Shown piece after piece: positions 41,891-51,026 of a DNA stretch of 64,000 nt (position 1 is the stretch's first letter; the number at the start of each line of letters is the position of its first letter). The notes beneath the pieces are model-generated. The model made no database searches. It saw only the letters and a list, made by a program, of their open reading frames with translations, and was not told the DNA's origin. The DNA is from JAGGYK01 sp034716155. Lineage in GTDB: Bacteria > Desulfobacterota > Desulfomonilia > UBA1062. The DNA is taken from the NCBI GenBank assembly GCA_034716155.1, contig JAYEFR010000053.1, positions 8,188 through 72,187 on the forward strand. The letters run 5' to 3'. The position numbers and the translations under genes are program-made.

Positions 41891-43708
41891 TCAGACCAGG
41901 CCGAGTTCGGAGAGCTTACCAGAACTGGGGATGCCGTCTTCATCCCATCCGCGCAGCCTGTAATAGGCATCCAGCATTTTATCTAACTCCTCTTTAGGAC
42001 AATACCTGCCTTTCGAGGGCCCATCGGGGATCGGCTCATTCATAACTCTATAGGGAAGCGTATCCATTGAGCGATTCACTCCCCTTTTTACATTAATCAT
42101 GCGTTCCAGGTTATATATCCTCTCTCCAATCATATTCAGTTCATCAAGGTCGATGTCCCAGCCAGTGACATATCGTATTACTGGAACGAGCGAGTCATTC
42201 AACTGGCCCCCAAAAGCCCTTTCCTGCAAAAACCGGCATATCACGAGAGAATCCCCGACTGCGGTGTTGTGCTGGCTATTCACACAGTATTCAGGTTGTC
42301 CATCAAAACCAGGATCATTTTGAGGATCATCTGCAAGGTAGACAGGGCGCGCATCGTGATGACTCCCGCCACGGGTCGATGTGGCATAGGCAAGCGCCAT
42401 GGGACGCAACCCCCTGGCGGAATGCCCGGCCATTTCAAGGCCCTTTACCGAATGGAGAAACCTGTCGGAATCACCACCAAAAAGAGAGGCCAGCCGCTTA
42501 GAGCCAAGCGCAAGAAATTCGCCAACACCCTTTTTATGTGCGGTCTTTTTAATGATATCTGTAAGATACGCCCCATCTCCAAATGAGATCTTCCCCCCGA
42601 GTTCTTCTTCACTCACAATGCCTTTTTCAACACATTCAGCGACAAAGGCAAGCGTACTCCCAAGACTTATCGTATCCATGCCAAGAGAATCGCACATAGC
42701 ATTCCCGTTAAAGATCGATACAATATCACTGTTATCGAGCATTGAGCCCATGGAATAGAGGGTTTCATATTCCGGCATCTTTACATTTTGGCCTGCAAAC
42801 TCGCCATGCGGCACATACACGATCTTCCCGCATGCCACAGGGCATCCGCGGCAGGCCACGCTTTTTTTTATATATTTTTCCAGTATAACCTCGCCGTTTA
42901 TCTCCCTGGCATGATCAAATATCTCACGCGTATTGTTATGCGTGCAGAGCATGCCCTTTGAATTAATCATATCTACAAGAAAAGATGTCCCATAGGTAGT
43001 CAAAGCCTTGGCCTTTTCCTTTACACCCGGAAAAATGGGCCTTAAATATCCCTTGAGCCCTTCTCTGTCGGCAATCTCCACCTTTTTTGAGCCCTTTGCA
43101 ACAACTGCCTTTAGGTTCTTTGAGCCCAATACCGCACCTATTCCGCCCCTTGCTGCAGCACTCCTGCGAGAGCCGCTTACCATCACACCGGCGAAGATGA
43201 CGTTGTTCTCCCCAGCAGGTCCGATTACAGCGCTTTCTATGCCCTCCCCTTCTTCTTCGACCAATAACCTGTGAGTCTCTTCAGTTGATTTTCCCCAAAG
43301 ACTATGCGCATCTTTTAGCGTTACTTCGCCATCTTTTATTAAGATATACACCGGCGATGCAGCCTTTCCTGAGATCACTACTGCATCAAAGCCTGTCCTT
43401 TTCAGCATTGAGGCAAAATTTCCCCCGAAATTGGAATCGAAAAACATGCCTGACTGGGGGGAGATCGATGCAAGATGCCCCCTGCCCGTACCCCACACCG
43501 GTGTCTCATTTAAAGGCCCTGTTGCGAATACCACGATATTATCTTCAGAAATGGGATCAGCTTGATAAGGCACAAGATCATAGATGATCTTTGCTGCAAA
43601 GCCATTGCCGCCGAGAAATATGCGGGCGAAATCTCCGTCCAGCACCTCGGAATTTATTACACCGCTACTCAAATCTATCTTTAGTATGCCCCCCATATAC
43701 CCATTCAT
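41891..43708 (-). CDS. Aldehyde:ferredoxin oxidoreductase (tungsten type)
   Basis: A 605-residue AOR-family enzyme that oxidises aldehydes to carboxylates with ferredoxin as acceptor, using a tungsto-bispterin and one 4Fe-4S. It begins with GYMGGILKIDLSSG and has the N-terminal domain signature FGGNFASMLKRTGFDAVVISG and GPAGENNVIFAGVM. The cluster Cys are in CRGCPVACGK, and a further conserved Cys should lie near NSQHNTAVGDSLVICRF. Of the AOR, FOR, GOR and other subfamilies none can be chosen. It may detoxify aldehydes or reduce carboxylates in concert with POR. Confidence 0.92.
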   Translation of the reverse strand: MNGYMGGILKIDLSSGVINSEVLDGDFARIFLGGNGFAAKIIYDLVPYQADPISEDNIVVFATGPLNETPVWGTGRGHLASISPQSGMFFDSNFGGNFASMLKRTGFDAVVISGKAASPVYILIKDGEVTLKDAHSLWGKSTEETHRLLVEEEGEGIESAVIGPAGENNVIFAGVMVSGSRRSAAARGGIGAVLGSKNLKAVVAKGSKKVEIADREGLKGYLRPIFPGVKEKAKALTTYGTSFLVDMINSKGMLCTHNNTREIFDHAREINGEVILEKYIKKSVACRGCPVACGKIVYVPHGEFAGQNVKMPEYETLYSMGSMLDNSDIVSIFNGNAMCDSLGMDTISLGSTLAFVAECVEKGIVSEEELGGKISFGDGAYLTDIIKKTAHKKGVGEFLALGSKRLASLFGGDSDRFLHSVKGLEMAGHSARGLRPMALAYATSTRGGSHHDARPVYLADDPQNDPGFDGQPEYCVNSQHNTAVGDSLVICRFLQERAFGGQLNDSLVPVIRYVTGWDIDLDELNMIGERIYNLERMINVKRGVNRSMDTLPYRVMNEPIPDGPSKGRYCPKEELDKMLDAYYRLRGWDEDGIPSSGKLSELGLV

Positions 43709-43764
43709 AGCTTGCCCCTATAATCTTTTATTTGCGCATCCTTGTATCACAACATTACACGATA

Positions 43765-43965
43765 TTACCAGCATGGCCTTTATTTCCCGTACCATCTCAT
43801 ACAAACTCTCATGCCTGTAAGGCAGGCACAACCAAGTATGAAAATATGGCATTTCCATACAGATTTTATCCCTGTAGGGCATATTTCCCTTAAGCGGGCC
43901 GATGAGGGCATCGTCCCCTACAAAGCTTTGTGCCCTGCCCCTATTTTCATATAAATAATACTCTT
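43765..43965. repeat. Full modular interspersed repeat
   Basis: The most complete copy: CTCATACAAACTCTCATG, CTGTAAGGCAGGCACAACCA, AGTATGAAAATATGGCATTT, CCATACAGATTTTATCCC, TTAAGCGGGCCGATGAGG and CCCCTACAAAGCTTTGTG, ending in TATTTTCATATAAA. Copies at 21341, 40140 and 36219 share its parts. No gene is in the span. Confidence 0.75.
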
Positions 43966-43968
43966 TAA

Positions 43969-44136
43969 CTATTCACTATTCACTCTTGGCTGTTTACCGT
44001 AATCACTGATTTCCGTAAGGATCAGCATCATAACCCCGGACATGTAGGACTCTACAATGCCGTAGCCTCCGCTGGTACCTATCCACAAACCCTGGCCCAC
44101 GAGTACCCCCGGCTTACCGGTTAATCTTCCATACAT
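43969..44136 (-). pseudogene. Remnant of a thiamine-diphosphate enzyme (acetolactate-synthase-like)
   Basis: About 48 residues read MYGRLTGKPGVLVGQGLW followed by TSGGYGIVESYMSG and MLILTEISDYG. This matches the N-terminal pyrimidine-binding region of acetolactate-synthase-type ThDP enzymes (YARxTGKPGV...G..P.L.IT). Upstream it is cut where the altronate-dehydratase gene ends; downstream it runs into an AGTGAAT-type repeat and stops. Nothing else of the enzyme is present. I read it as a deletion remnant. The confidence in family is moderate because the fragment is short. Confidence 0.5.
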
Positions 44137-44144
44137 TCGTCGTT

Positions 44145-45311
44145 TTAAAATGCAGGATTTAAGGCATACAGACATACCATTCCGTCCTGATTGTTGAGCT
44201 GGGCCTTGGTCTGCCTGCCGTTTATAACGTCCTTTGCGAGTGCTATGGTCTGGTCGGCAACATCCTGTAGACTCCGACCCTCCAGAACTACCCCGGCATT
44301 GATGTCGATATCGTCTTGCATGGCCTCATAGAGCTTGCTGGTACCGGCCACCTTGATGACCGGAACTATGGGGAAACCGGCAGGATTGCCGCGTCCTGTG
44401 GTGAAAATAATCAGCTGTGAGCCGGCTGCCCCCAGACCTGCCAGGGATTCCATATCGTATCCCGGCCCATCCATAATCACCACCCCCTTTTCAGTGGGGA
44501 CCTCACCATAATCCACAACCTGATTGATCGTTCTGCTTCCTGCTTTCACTATGCATCCAAGGGCTTTTTCCCTGATGGAACTCATGCCCCCATCCATATT
44601 ACCAGGGGCAATTACCATCGATGCCAGAGGCCCCAGGATGTCATCGGCGCGTTTCTCGGCGTCACTAACAACCTTATTGATCTTTTCAGCCACTCCTAGC
44701 GTTGCTGCCCTACGTTCAAGGATATGGGAAGTGCCGATCATCTCCGTGGCTTCGGTCAGGATCACGGTCCCGCCCTGATCCACAAGCCAATCGGCAGCCA
44801 ATCCCACACTGGGGTTGGCCGTGACACCTGAAAATGCATCTGATCCGCCGCACTCCAGCCCAAGGATGATGCGATTCAGAGAAAACGGCTTGCGGTGCAT
44901 TTTATTGGCCTCATCCAGCATTCTGCGCACAATCTCGATACCTTTCAGCGCGGATTTGCGCGATCCCCCCTCTTTTTGAATCACAAGATATTCCACCGAT
45001 TTTTTTGATTCTGCAATGGCCCCTGCCAATGCCTCGGCCTGTATCGTTTCGCACCCCAGGCCAACTACGAGTACGGCAGCCACATTGGGATTTTTGCCCA
45101 GGCCGGCCAGGGTTCTGGTATGCATGTCTATTTCAACGGCACGCCCGCACCCATGTCCATGGTAAAGCGGGACAACCCCGTGAACCGCCCTGGCAATCAT
45201 ACCTGCAACCCCGTTGGCACAAGCCACACTCGGAATTACCGCAACATAGTTTCGTATTCCAACAGTCCCATCCTGTCTCTCAAATCCCAGAATCTCTTCC
45301 ATCTTAGTCAC
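44145..45311 (-). CDS. UxaA-family hydrolyase, large (C-terminal) domain protein
   Basis: A 388-residue protein of the altronate/galactarate dehydratase family (UxaA C-terminal domain), which removes water from sugar acids or related hydroxy acids. Family features: GFERQDGTVGIRNYVAVIPS at the start, HGHGCGRA, GLGCETIQA, GLECGGSDAFSGVTANPSVG and the Fe-binding-type Cys in these segments. It is usually split into two genes in Firmicutes and Deltaproteobacteria; the partner SAF protein is upstream with a 4-nt overlap. The C-terminus abuts the ThDP-enzyme remnant and may be altered. Confidence 0.88.
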   Translation of the reverse strand: MTKMEEILGFERQDGTVGIRNYVAVIPSVACANGVAGMIARAVHGVVPLYHGHGCGRAVEIDMHTRTLAGLGKNPNVAAVLVVGLGCETIQAEALAGAIAESKKSVEYLVIQKEGGSRKSALKGIEIVRRMLDEANKMHRKPFSLNRIILGLECGGSDAFSGVTANPSVGLAADWLVDQGGTVILTEATEMIGTSHILERRAATLGVAEKINKVVSDAEKRADDILGPLASMVIAPGNMDGGMSSIREKALGCIVKAGSRTINQVVDYGEVPTEKGVVIMDGPGYDMESLAGLGAAGSQLIIFTTGRGNPAGFPIVPVIKVAGTSKLYEAMQDDIDINAGVVLEGRSLQDVADQTIALAKDVINGRQTKAQLNNQDGMVCLYALNPAF

Positions 45312-45586
45312 CCCCTTTTCTTCTCACCGGTATCCAGGTTATGCGTGTGAATCCATCCGCCTTTCCCGATGTCTTCCTTGGCGGCACCGATGATCTCCCC
45401 ATATTTGAGTACATGTCCACCGGCAGAAATATCAACCAATGCAACCTTGTGGCTGTAGGGGATATCTACAAGTGCGGGAAATTCCTGCCCATCCGGTAGC
45501 CGTACGTAATCCCCCTCATTGATATCCTCCAGGGCAATTGCAACATTATCCATAGAATTGATAATGATAACATTTGGTTTCACCAT
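45308..45586 (-). CDS. UxaA-family hydrolyase, small SAF-domain protein
   Basis: A 92-residue protein with the SAF domain (AIALEDINEGDYVRLPDGQE and HKVALVDISAGGHVLKYGEIIG) that forms the N-terminal domain of UxaA-type dehydratases. It overlaps the large-subunit gene by 4 nt. The ATG is preceded by AAGGAGGGAAAC. Together the two encode one dehydratase; the substrate is not known and no sugar-acid catabolic genes are nearby. Confidence 0.88.
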   Translation of the reverse strand: MVKPNVIIINSMDNVAIALEDINEGDYVRLPDGQEFPALVDIPYSHKVALVDISAGGHVLKYGEIIGAAKEDIGKGGWIHTHNLDTGEKKRG

Positions 45587-45682
45587 GTTTCCCTCCTTGT
45601 TGATAGAATTTGTACAAACACTTGTATATATTGCTGAACATCCGGGCCTGCCTCGCTCTTAAAATCAAGTGGGATATCGCCA

Positions 45683-45711
45683 TTGACTTTTTATGGACAT
45701 ATGCTTATCTT
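45683..45711 (+). promoter_or_regulatory. Candidate promoter of the C45 peptidase gene
   Basis: TTGACT, 17-nt spacer and TATCTT are 131 nt before the start codon. The core TTGACTTTTTATGGACA is almost repeated at 62532-62548. Confidence 0.4.
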
Positions 45712-45842
45712 CTTGTCAACTAAGATAGATAACTGCTATGGTTAAATAAGCGGCATTAATCTTAAGTGGATTTTTAACTACTTTGGATTATATTAATTTA
45801 TCTGGATATTTAATTGATCCATGTTTAAAGGAGGAGAAAACA

Positions 45843-47711
45843 ATGCTGTTAAGACGTCTTTTTGCAGGAGGGATTCTTTTATTTTTTCTGGGTCTGGCCT
45901 TGGGATGTACAACTTTAGGGCAAAGATACATCCCATCTAAAGAGATTCGTCATACCCTGAAAAATGAGCAAGTCCGGATTGTGGATGGAAAGAGATATTT
46001 TGGCGATGCCTGGATGGAAAAAAGGGGAGGGTTGTATATACTGCATCTTATGGGATCTCCTTATGAAATAGGGTTCCAGCACGGGGCCCTTATGAGCGAA
46101 GAGATCAAACAAGGGGTGGCCAAACTCTACGCTGATCCCATAAGGCCATATAGTGAAAAAGGCTTTTCTCTTTTGGCATGGGGACTCGGGAGATATCTGG
46201 ATTGGAAGGTATACCGTCCACTTGAAAAAACGCAGCCCAAAGAAATCCTACAGGAGCTGAAAGGGATTGCAGATGGTTCAGGGATTCCTTACAAGACAAT
46301 CTTCAAGGCCAATCACCACACCGGGGTTACCATGGCCATGATGCCTGTGCTGATCAATTCCAACATGAAGAAATTTGAGAAATTAGGGGTAGATATCGGC
46401 GCATGCAGCACCTTTGTCGCCACTAAGGAGGCCGCCTTAGATGGAAAGACTGTTGTGGGAAGAAATACAGATTATTCCGGGGTGGAAGGCTGGCCTAAGT
46501 ATCAAACAGTCTCATTTGTTAAGCCGGATAAAGGATATGAATATGTCAAGATTGCAACCGCAGGGATCCTCATGTGGGCAACCGGCATGAATGAAAAGGG
46601 AATCGTTTTGTGTCCGCATATGATGTTCTATGATGATATGACCCCTGATGGCTGGAATATCGTAGCATTTACAGACGAGATCCTGCGAAAGGCCGATAGT
46701 ATAGATCGTGCTGTAAAAATTGTACAAGACAATCCCCGGGGGGCCTCATGTGGATTTGTCATCATTGATGGAAAGGCAAAAGATGCTGTTGCCATGGAGG
46801 TAAGCACGGGAGGCGTGGCCATTAGAAAGATGGACGGCGGGGTAATAGCCATGACCAATATGGCAATCTCCAAAGAAAAGCAAAAGATTGATTTTATATC
46901 AAAATACAATCTCAATGAAGGATGCCCTGGCCGTTATTTCAGGCTCATACAGCTAGTAAAGGAAAACTATGGAAAGATAGATCCTTGCCTGGCAGCCGAG
47001 TTTATGGGTGATCATATAAGGATCACGACCGGGACTGAACGTACTATATACGGGATACTCGGGGTCGCTGATAATGTTACCAGTGTCGTATTCTCCCCTG
47101 AAGATTTAAAGCTTTGGGTAGCCGGAGGCCTTGCACCAATGTGCAATAACCCATACATGGGGCTTGATTTTCAACAAGAGATGCAATGTATTCAATCCAG
47201 GATAACACCTGAAGTCCTTGAAGGATATCACTTTAAAAACCCCAATAAACGAAAGGGGATGAACAAATATAACCAGGCCTATATTATCTATGAACGCGAT
47301 CCCAGACAGGTAGACGATGCACTCAAGCTTCTTCGGCAAGCTGCCGGAATAGACCCTGATGAGGCCATCTATCACCGGACGATTGCAAAGCTTCTGCTCC
47401 ATAAGGGATCTTATGATGAAGCTTTAAAGGCAATAAGCAAAACCTTACCTTTAAAGCAATCTTTAAATGAGATGGCGCATGACTATCTTATCTTAGGCAT
47501 ACTCTATGATCTCAAGGGAGAAAGGGACTTGGCCCTTTCATATTATCGAAAGATAGATAATCTAAAGGAACAAGGGGCTGATCCCTGGTTTAAAATAAAT
47601 AAGGCCCTTTGGGCATTTACGCAAAAATATGAAAACAAGCCCTTTACTAAAAAGCAGCTCAAAGACAGGTGCATGTTGATTGACTTTAGTCAGGGCGCTG
47701 GCGTTGAATAG
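45843..47711 (+). CDS. Lipoprotein C45-type Ntn-hydrolase with C-terminal TPR-like region
   Basis: A 622-residue precursor. The lipoprotein signal peptide ends at lipobox ALGC (Cys about 22). The Ntn-hydrolase core (about 60-400) resembles C45 acyl-CoA:6-aminopenicillanate acyltransferase/ phospholipase-B-like proteins: MGSPYEIGFQHGALM, the candidate nucleophile Cys188 in GACSTFVATK, GRNTDYSG and ATGMNEKGIVLCPHM. A TPR-like tail spans about 490-600. C45 enzymes self-cleave to expose the Cys, so processing near 187/188 is expected. SD GGAGG precedes ATG 45843, with the frame open from 45783. Substrate unknown; probably a periplasmic amide hydrolase. Confidence 0.82.
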   Translation: MLLRRLFAGGILLFFLGLALGCTTLGQRYIPSKEIRHTLKNEQVRIVDGKRYFGDAWMEKRGGLYILHLMGSPYEIGFQHGALMSEEIKQGVAKLYADPIRPYSEKGFSLLAWGLGRYLDWKVYRPLEKTQPKEILQELKGIADGSGIPYKTIFKANHHTGVTMAMMPVLINSNMKKFEKLGVDIGACSTFVATKEAALDGKTVVGRNTDYSGVEGWPKYQTVSFVKPDKGYEYVKIATAGILMWATGMNEKGIVLCPHMMFYDDMTPDGWNIVAFTDEILRKADSIDRAVKIVQDNPRGASCGFVIIDGKAKDAVAMEVSTGGVAIRKMDGGVIAMTNMAISKEKQKIDFISKYNLNEGCPGRYFRLIQLVKENYGKIDPCLAAEFMGDHIRITTGTERTIYGILGVADNVTSVVFSPEDLKLWVAGGLAPMCNNPYMGLDFQQEMQCIQSRITPEVLEGYHFKNPNKRKGMNKYNQAYIIYERDPRQVDDALKLLRQAAGIDPDEAIYHRTIAKLLLHKGSYDEALKAISKTLPLKQSLNEMAHDYLILGILYDLKGERDLALSYYRKIDNLKEQGADPWFKINKALWAFTQKYENKPFTKKQLKDRCMLIDFSQGAGVE

Positions 47712-47737
47712 ATATATATGCGGTCATACCTGAGAAT

Positions 47738-47769
47738 AAAGGCAGGGCCATTTAAGGGCCCTGCCTTTT
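47738..47769 (+). terminator. Intrinsic terminator after the C45 peptidase gene
   Basis: AAAGGCAGGGCC and GGGCCCTGCCTTTT form a GC-rich stem of about 12 bp with a short AT loop and a T-run. It lies between convergent genes and could work on both strands. Confidence 0.85.
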
Positions 47770-47818
47770 GTGCTCGATAATTAAGGATTAATCAGCTCTT
47801 GTTTAACTCCCTCTTTGC

Positions 47819-49711
47819 CTAATAGGCTGCCGTAGAAATGAAGCAGGTAGCCTCCGTGATTCTGCCCTCAGGCCCACTGTAACGGCCCGGGATATCAGAG
47901 ATTCCATTTGCATCTGCATCCGGGAAGTTGTCAAGATAGTCCATAAACCCTCTCCATTGTTGAAGTTCCTGGACCCCGGTGGTAACCGGATCGATATCCA
48001 CACACGCCTCATCCAGGCCATTAGGGTGTGCAATTTCATCCATATAGCTGTTTCCATCTGCGTCTTTGGGATCGATATCCAGAATTCCATACGTATAGTC
48101 ACCAACAACCGCAATAAACTGGGCCACATAGTAATTGATTGCAATCTTGTAAAGATTGGTGTTGTTCTTGCTCGTATCCAGCGGGACATCGGAATATCCA
48201 CCCTCACCATCGCTCAGATAGATCCTCAGGACACGGAAAAACGGTATCAAGTTCGGATTGTACTCAAATTTGAGCCCACTCACACTCAGCCAGTAATCGC
48301 TCCCCATAAGGGGATAGACAGTGGTAATAACCTCCAGGGCCTTTTTGACTTCAGAGGCAGTCACATAAATCGTGACCATGGGATATCCGACTGCCCCATC
48401 CAGGCCGAACCCAAGGGGTACGACACGAAAGGCGTCTGAGAAGGCAATGTTGCCGGTTGCACCCTTTAAGATGTCGTCCCGGATGACCCCACTTGATTCA
48501 ACGGCCAGATCCACCTTCCTGGTGTCGGGATTTTCAGGATCGTATTCGTATTGATCGACCATCCAGCGCATGGCATCGGTTGCCAGGTTACCCAGATTGT
48601 TCTCTTCTCCGCTTTTTATAGTCAGGTCAAAATCCGTCTCAGCAATCACATCCTCGAAGGAGTAGTCCAAGCCAATCGAATCCAGCACACAATTCAGCTG
48701 GTCTATAAGACCGCCTTCGCCATCAATAAGGGCCTGTATATCAGAATCTCCTTCGATGGAGTCATCTATGGGGAGGAGTTCGTAGTCTACCAGGGAAGTA
48801 CCTGTGTCAGCAACCTCGATATCAAGCACACCAAGTTTTTGCGTATAGCACCCTGCCTGGACGATTATTGTACTTCCCACAATTATCGGGGCTTCGGTCT
48901 TTTCATGAGTATGGCCGCTTATGATCACATCAATACCAGAAACCGCCTCTGCCAGGGCCGAGTCTTCCTCGAGCCCGGAATGAGAGAGACACACGATTAA
49001 GTCAACACCTTCGGATACCAGGGCTGTCACCATAGCCTCGGCTGCCACAGTTCTATCTTCAAAGGTTAGTGGATAGGCAAAAGGCGCAACGCTCACCGCA
49101 TCCTCGCCTATGAGTCCGAAAAACCCGACCTTGAGCCCGTTGGATAGGGTCTGGGTGTACCACTCCTGAATCACATCAGCATCGAAAAGGGCCTTAAGGG
49201 CATCATCACCTGGATGCACAGGATCAAATATCACGTTGGATGCCACAACCGGAAGATCTAATGATAGATCAACGATATTGGAGAAGATCTGTGCAGTGCC
49301 TGCGGGCGTCCAGTCATATTCGTGGTTTCCTATGGTAGTCACATCATAATCTAAAGCGTCCATGAGGCTAAGCTCGGCCTTGCCTCTCAAAAGCTCGAAG
49401 CCTGTGCCCATCATGAAATCAGCTGCATCCACTAAGAGCGTGGGAATCTCGGAAGCATCCCGGTCCGCACGGATCTCATTTACCTTTCCTGCAATCCGGG
49501 CTATGCCTCCCACCGTGGTATCATCTCCTGTGGTTAAGGGACTGTACTCCCCGTTTGGGCCAAAGCCAAGGAGATGAGAATGGATATCGTTCGTATGAAG
49601 AATCGTGACCTGCTTTGCTTCTCCCGCCAAAGAATCTACAGGACCCATCATGAGCAAAAGTCCTGTTCCAATGATCAATAAACCCCAAAAGAATAGTTTT
49701 GCCTTCTTCAT
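47819..49711 (-). CDS. 5'-nucleotidase / UshA-type periplasmic phosphoesterase
   Basis: A 630-residue secreted protein. A signal peptide of about 30 residues precedes the metallophosphatase domain: LHTNDIHSHLLG (metal Asp-His), VDAADFMMG, GNHEYDW (about 113) and ISGHTHEKTEAP (about 253). The C-terminal 5'-nucleotidase domain has GNLATDAMRW and AVESSGVIRDDI, in which the usual NGGGIR is changed to ESSGVIR, and SGLKFEYNP. The extreme C-terminus is CFISTAAY, like the CFIATAAYG segment that in many deltaproteobacterial exported proteins precedes a sorting tail, but here it ends at once. Confidence 0.9.
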   Translation of the reverse strand: MKKAKLFFWGLLIIGTGLLLMMGPVDSLAGEAKQVTILHTNDIHSHLLGFGPNGEYSPLTTGDDTTVGGIARIAGKVNEIRADRDASEIPTLLVDAADFMMGTGFELLRGKAELSLMDALDYDVTTIGNHEYDWTPAGTAQIFSNIVDLSLDLPVVASNVIFDPVHPGDDALKALFDADVIQEWYTQTLSNGLKVGFFGLIGEDAVSVAPFAYPLTFEDRTVAAEAMVTALVSEGVDLIVCLSHSGLEEDSALAEAVSGIDVIISGHTHEKTEAPIIVGSTIIVQAGCYTQKLGVLDIEVADTGTSLVDYELLPIDDSIEGDSDIQALIDGEGGLIDQLNCVLDSIGLDYSFEDVIAETDFDLTIKSGEENNLGNLATDAMRWMVDQYEYDPENPDTRKVDLAVESSGVIRDDILKGATGNIAFSDAFRVVPLGFGLDGAVGYPMVTIYVTASEVKKALEVITTVYPLMGSDYWLSVSGLKFEYNPNLIPFFRVLRIYLSDGEGGYSDVPLDTSKNNTNLYKIAINYYVAQFIAVVGDYTYGILDIDPKDADGNSYMDEIAHPNGLDEACVDIDPVTTGVQELQQWRGFMDYLDNFPDADANGISDIPGRYSGPEGRITEATCFISTAAY

Positions 49712-49962
49712 TCAATAACCTCCTCTTTCTTATAGAATATACAACTGTACATAAATATGAAAGCAAAAATCATGCTAAGAGTGTGTTTCTTTAAATTTCA
49801 AGTAGTTATCTAAAATATTTGGGGATTCCGTTGAAAAATATTGAAAAAAATTACAGTTTATGTGAAATAATGTTCCACTTTAGACATACCTTGAGCACAG
49901 AATTGTACAAGGGCGTGCAAGTCCCTCCAAACCCATTCCCTAATTTGAGAGTAAAACTTCTT

Positions 49963-50841
49963 TTATTTCTTTATGCGCTTTTTGGTTTTTTTCTTCGGGA
50001 TCTTTTTAGCCTGTTTCTCGTGCGCAGATTCAACCGGAGCGGGTCTCGATGCATTACGCTTTGCCAAGACGAGTAAAACTACGCCCCAAATGAAAAAGGG
50101 GATCGAGAGGTACTGGCCCATGGTGAGAACCGATGACGGGTTGAGTACCTGGTACTCCTTCACGAATTCGACGAGGAAGCGGCCGGTAAAATAGACAACG
50201 GCAAACAGGCCGCAAAGTAAGCCTACTGGGCGTTTTTCGCGACCGGCCCAGCGATCGGCGAGATACAGCACGAGCAGCACGAATAGCCCTAAGGCAAACT
50301 CGTAGAGCTGTGAGGGATGGCGGGCTACTGCCCCGTTGTCGTAGCGGGCGAAACGCACCGCCCAGGGGAGATCGGTGGCCCGACCAACAATCTCCGAGTT
50401 GAAGAAGTTGCCGAGACGTACAGACGCTGCACCCACCGCGGCGGACATGGAGAACCGGTCGAGCACCTCGATAAAGCTCATCCCGTACTTGCGGGCAAAG
50501 AGGAAGAGAGCCACCAAAAGGCCGATTGTAGCACCATGGCTCGAGAGACCGCCCTTCCAGAAGTAGAGTATGGCTATCGGATTGGAGAGGTAGTAAGTAG
50601 GCTCATAAAACAGACAATGGCTAAGTCTTGAGCCAACTAGAACAGCAATCACACCCCAGGGGAGTGCCCTCTCAGCCAACTCCCGCGAGTGGCCGCCGCG
50701 CAACATCTGACTGCGCCACAGGATGAATCCAATATAAATCATGGTGGCAAAAATGATCCCGTAATAGCGGATATGGAACGGCCCAAGATTCACAGCCACC
50801 GGGTCAAGATTAAAGACAAATCCGTATTCCATGGTTTTCAT
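49963..50841 (-). CDS. lgt: Prolipoprotein diacylglyceryl transferase
   Basis: Lgt moves diacylglyceryl from phosphatidylglycerol to the lipobox Cys, so it serves Pal, CpoB and the C45 lipoprotein of this window. The 292-residue membrane protein has about seven helices and the motifs GPFHIRYYGIIFA, SSHGATIG and RLGNFFNSEIVGR, all diagnostic. The frame opens at a TTG (50874); ATG 50841 with GGGGAAGG before it is more likely. The C-terminal tail is Lys-rich (KKTKKRIKK). GC and codon use look higher than in neighbours. Confidence 0.93.
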   Translation of the reverse strand: MKTMEYGFVFNLDPVAVNLGPFHIRYYGIIFATMIYIGFILWRSQMLRGGHSRELAERALPWGVIAVLVGSRLSHCLFYEPTYYLSNPIAILYFWKGGLSSHGATIGLLVALFLFARKYGMSFIEVLDRFSMSAAVGAASVRLGNFFNSEIVGRATDLPWAVRFARYDNGAVARHPSQLYEFALGLFVLLVLYLADRWAGREKRPVGLLCGLFAVVYFTGRFLVEFVKEYQVLNPSSVLTMGQYLSIPFFIWGVVLLVLAKRNASRPAPVESAHEKQAKKIPKKKTKKRIKK

Positions 50842-50901
50842 GCCTTCCCCTGTGCCGTCTTTCGACGCGGGCAAAGGTTTACACTTATTTTTGTCAAAGA
50901 C

Positions 50902-50930
50902 AGTTTAGTGAAGTGAGGCTTGTGTGTCAA
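50902..50930 (-). promoter_or_regulatory. Sigma-70-type promoter of lgt
   Basis: On the minus strand TTGACA (50930-50925), 17-nt spacer, TAAACT (50907-50902), ending about 60 nt before the lgt ATG. Confidence 0.6.
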
Positions 50931-51026
50931 GCAAGAAAGCAGTTCAACCTATGGTGATTCAAGTTTATCTTGTTGTTCAATGGTAATCGGATATGCCTAA
51001 GCTCCCAGGCTAATTAAGCACCCTTA

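Noticed and set aside
44136..44175. ATG at 44175 as the start of a real 68-residue protein
   Set aside because: The first 13 codons are the altronate-dehydratase gene read in another frame, and the rest matches only a piece of a ThDP enzyme.
47803..48210. 135-codon minus-strand frame inside the 5'-nucleotidase
   Set aside because: It is a shadow of the nucleotidase in another frame on the same strand, without family signature.
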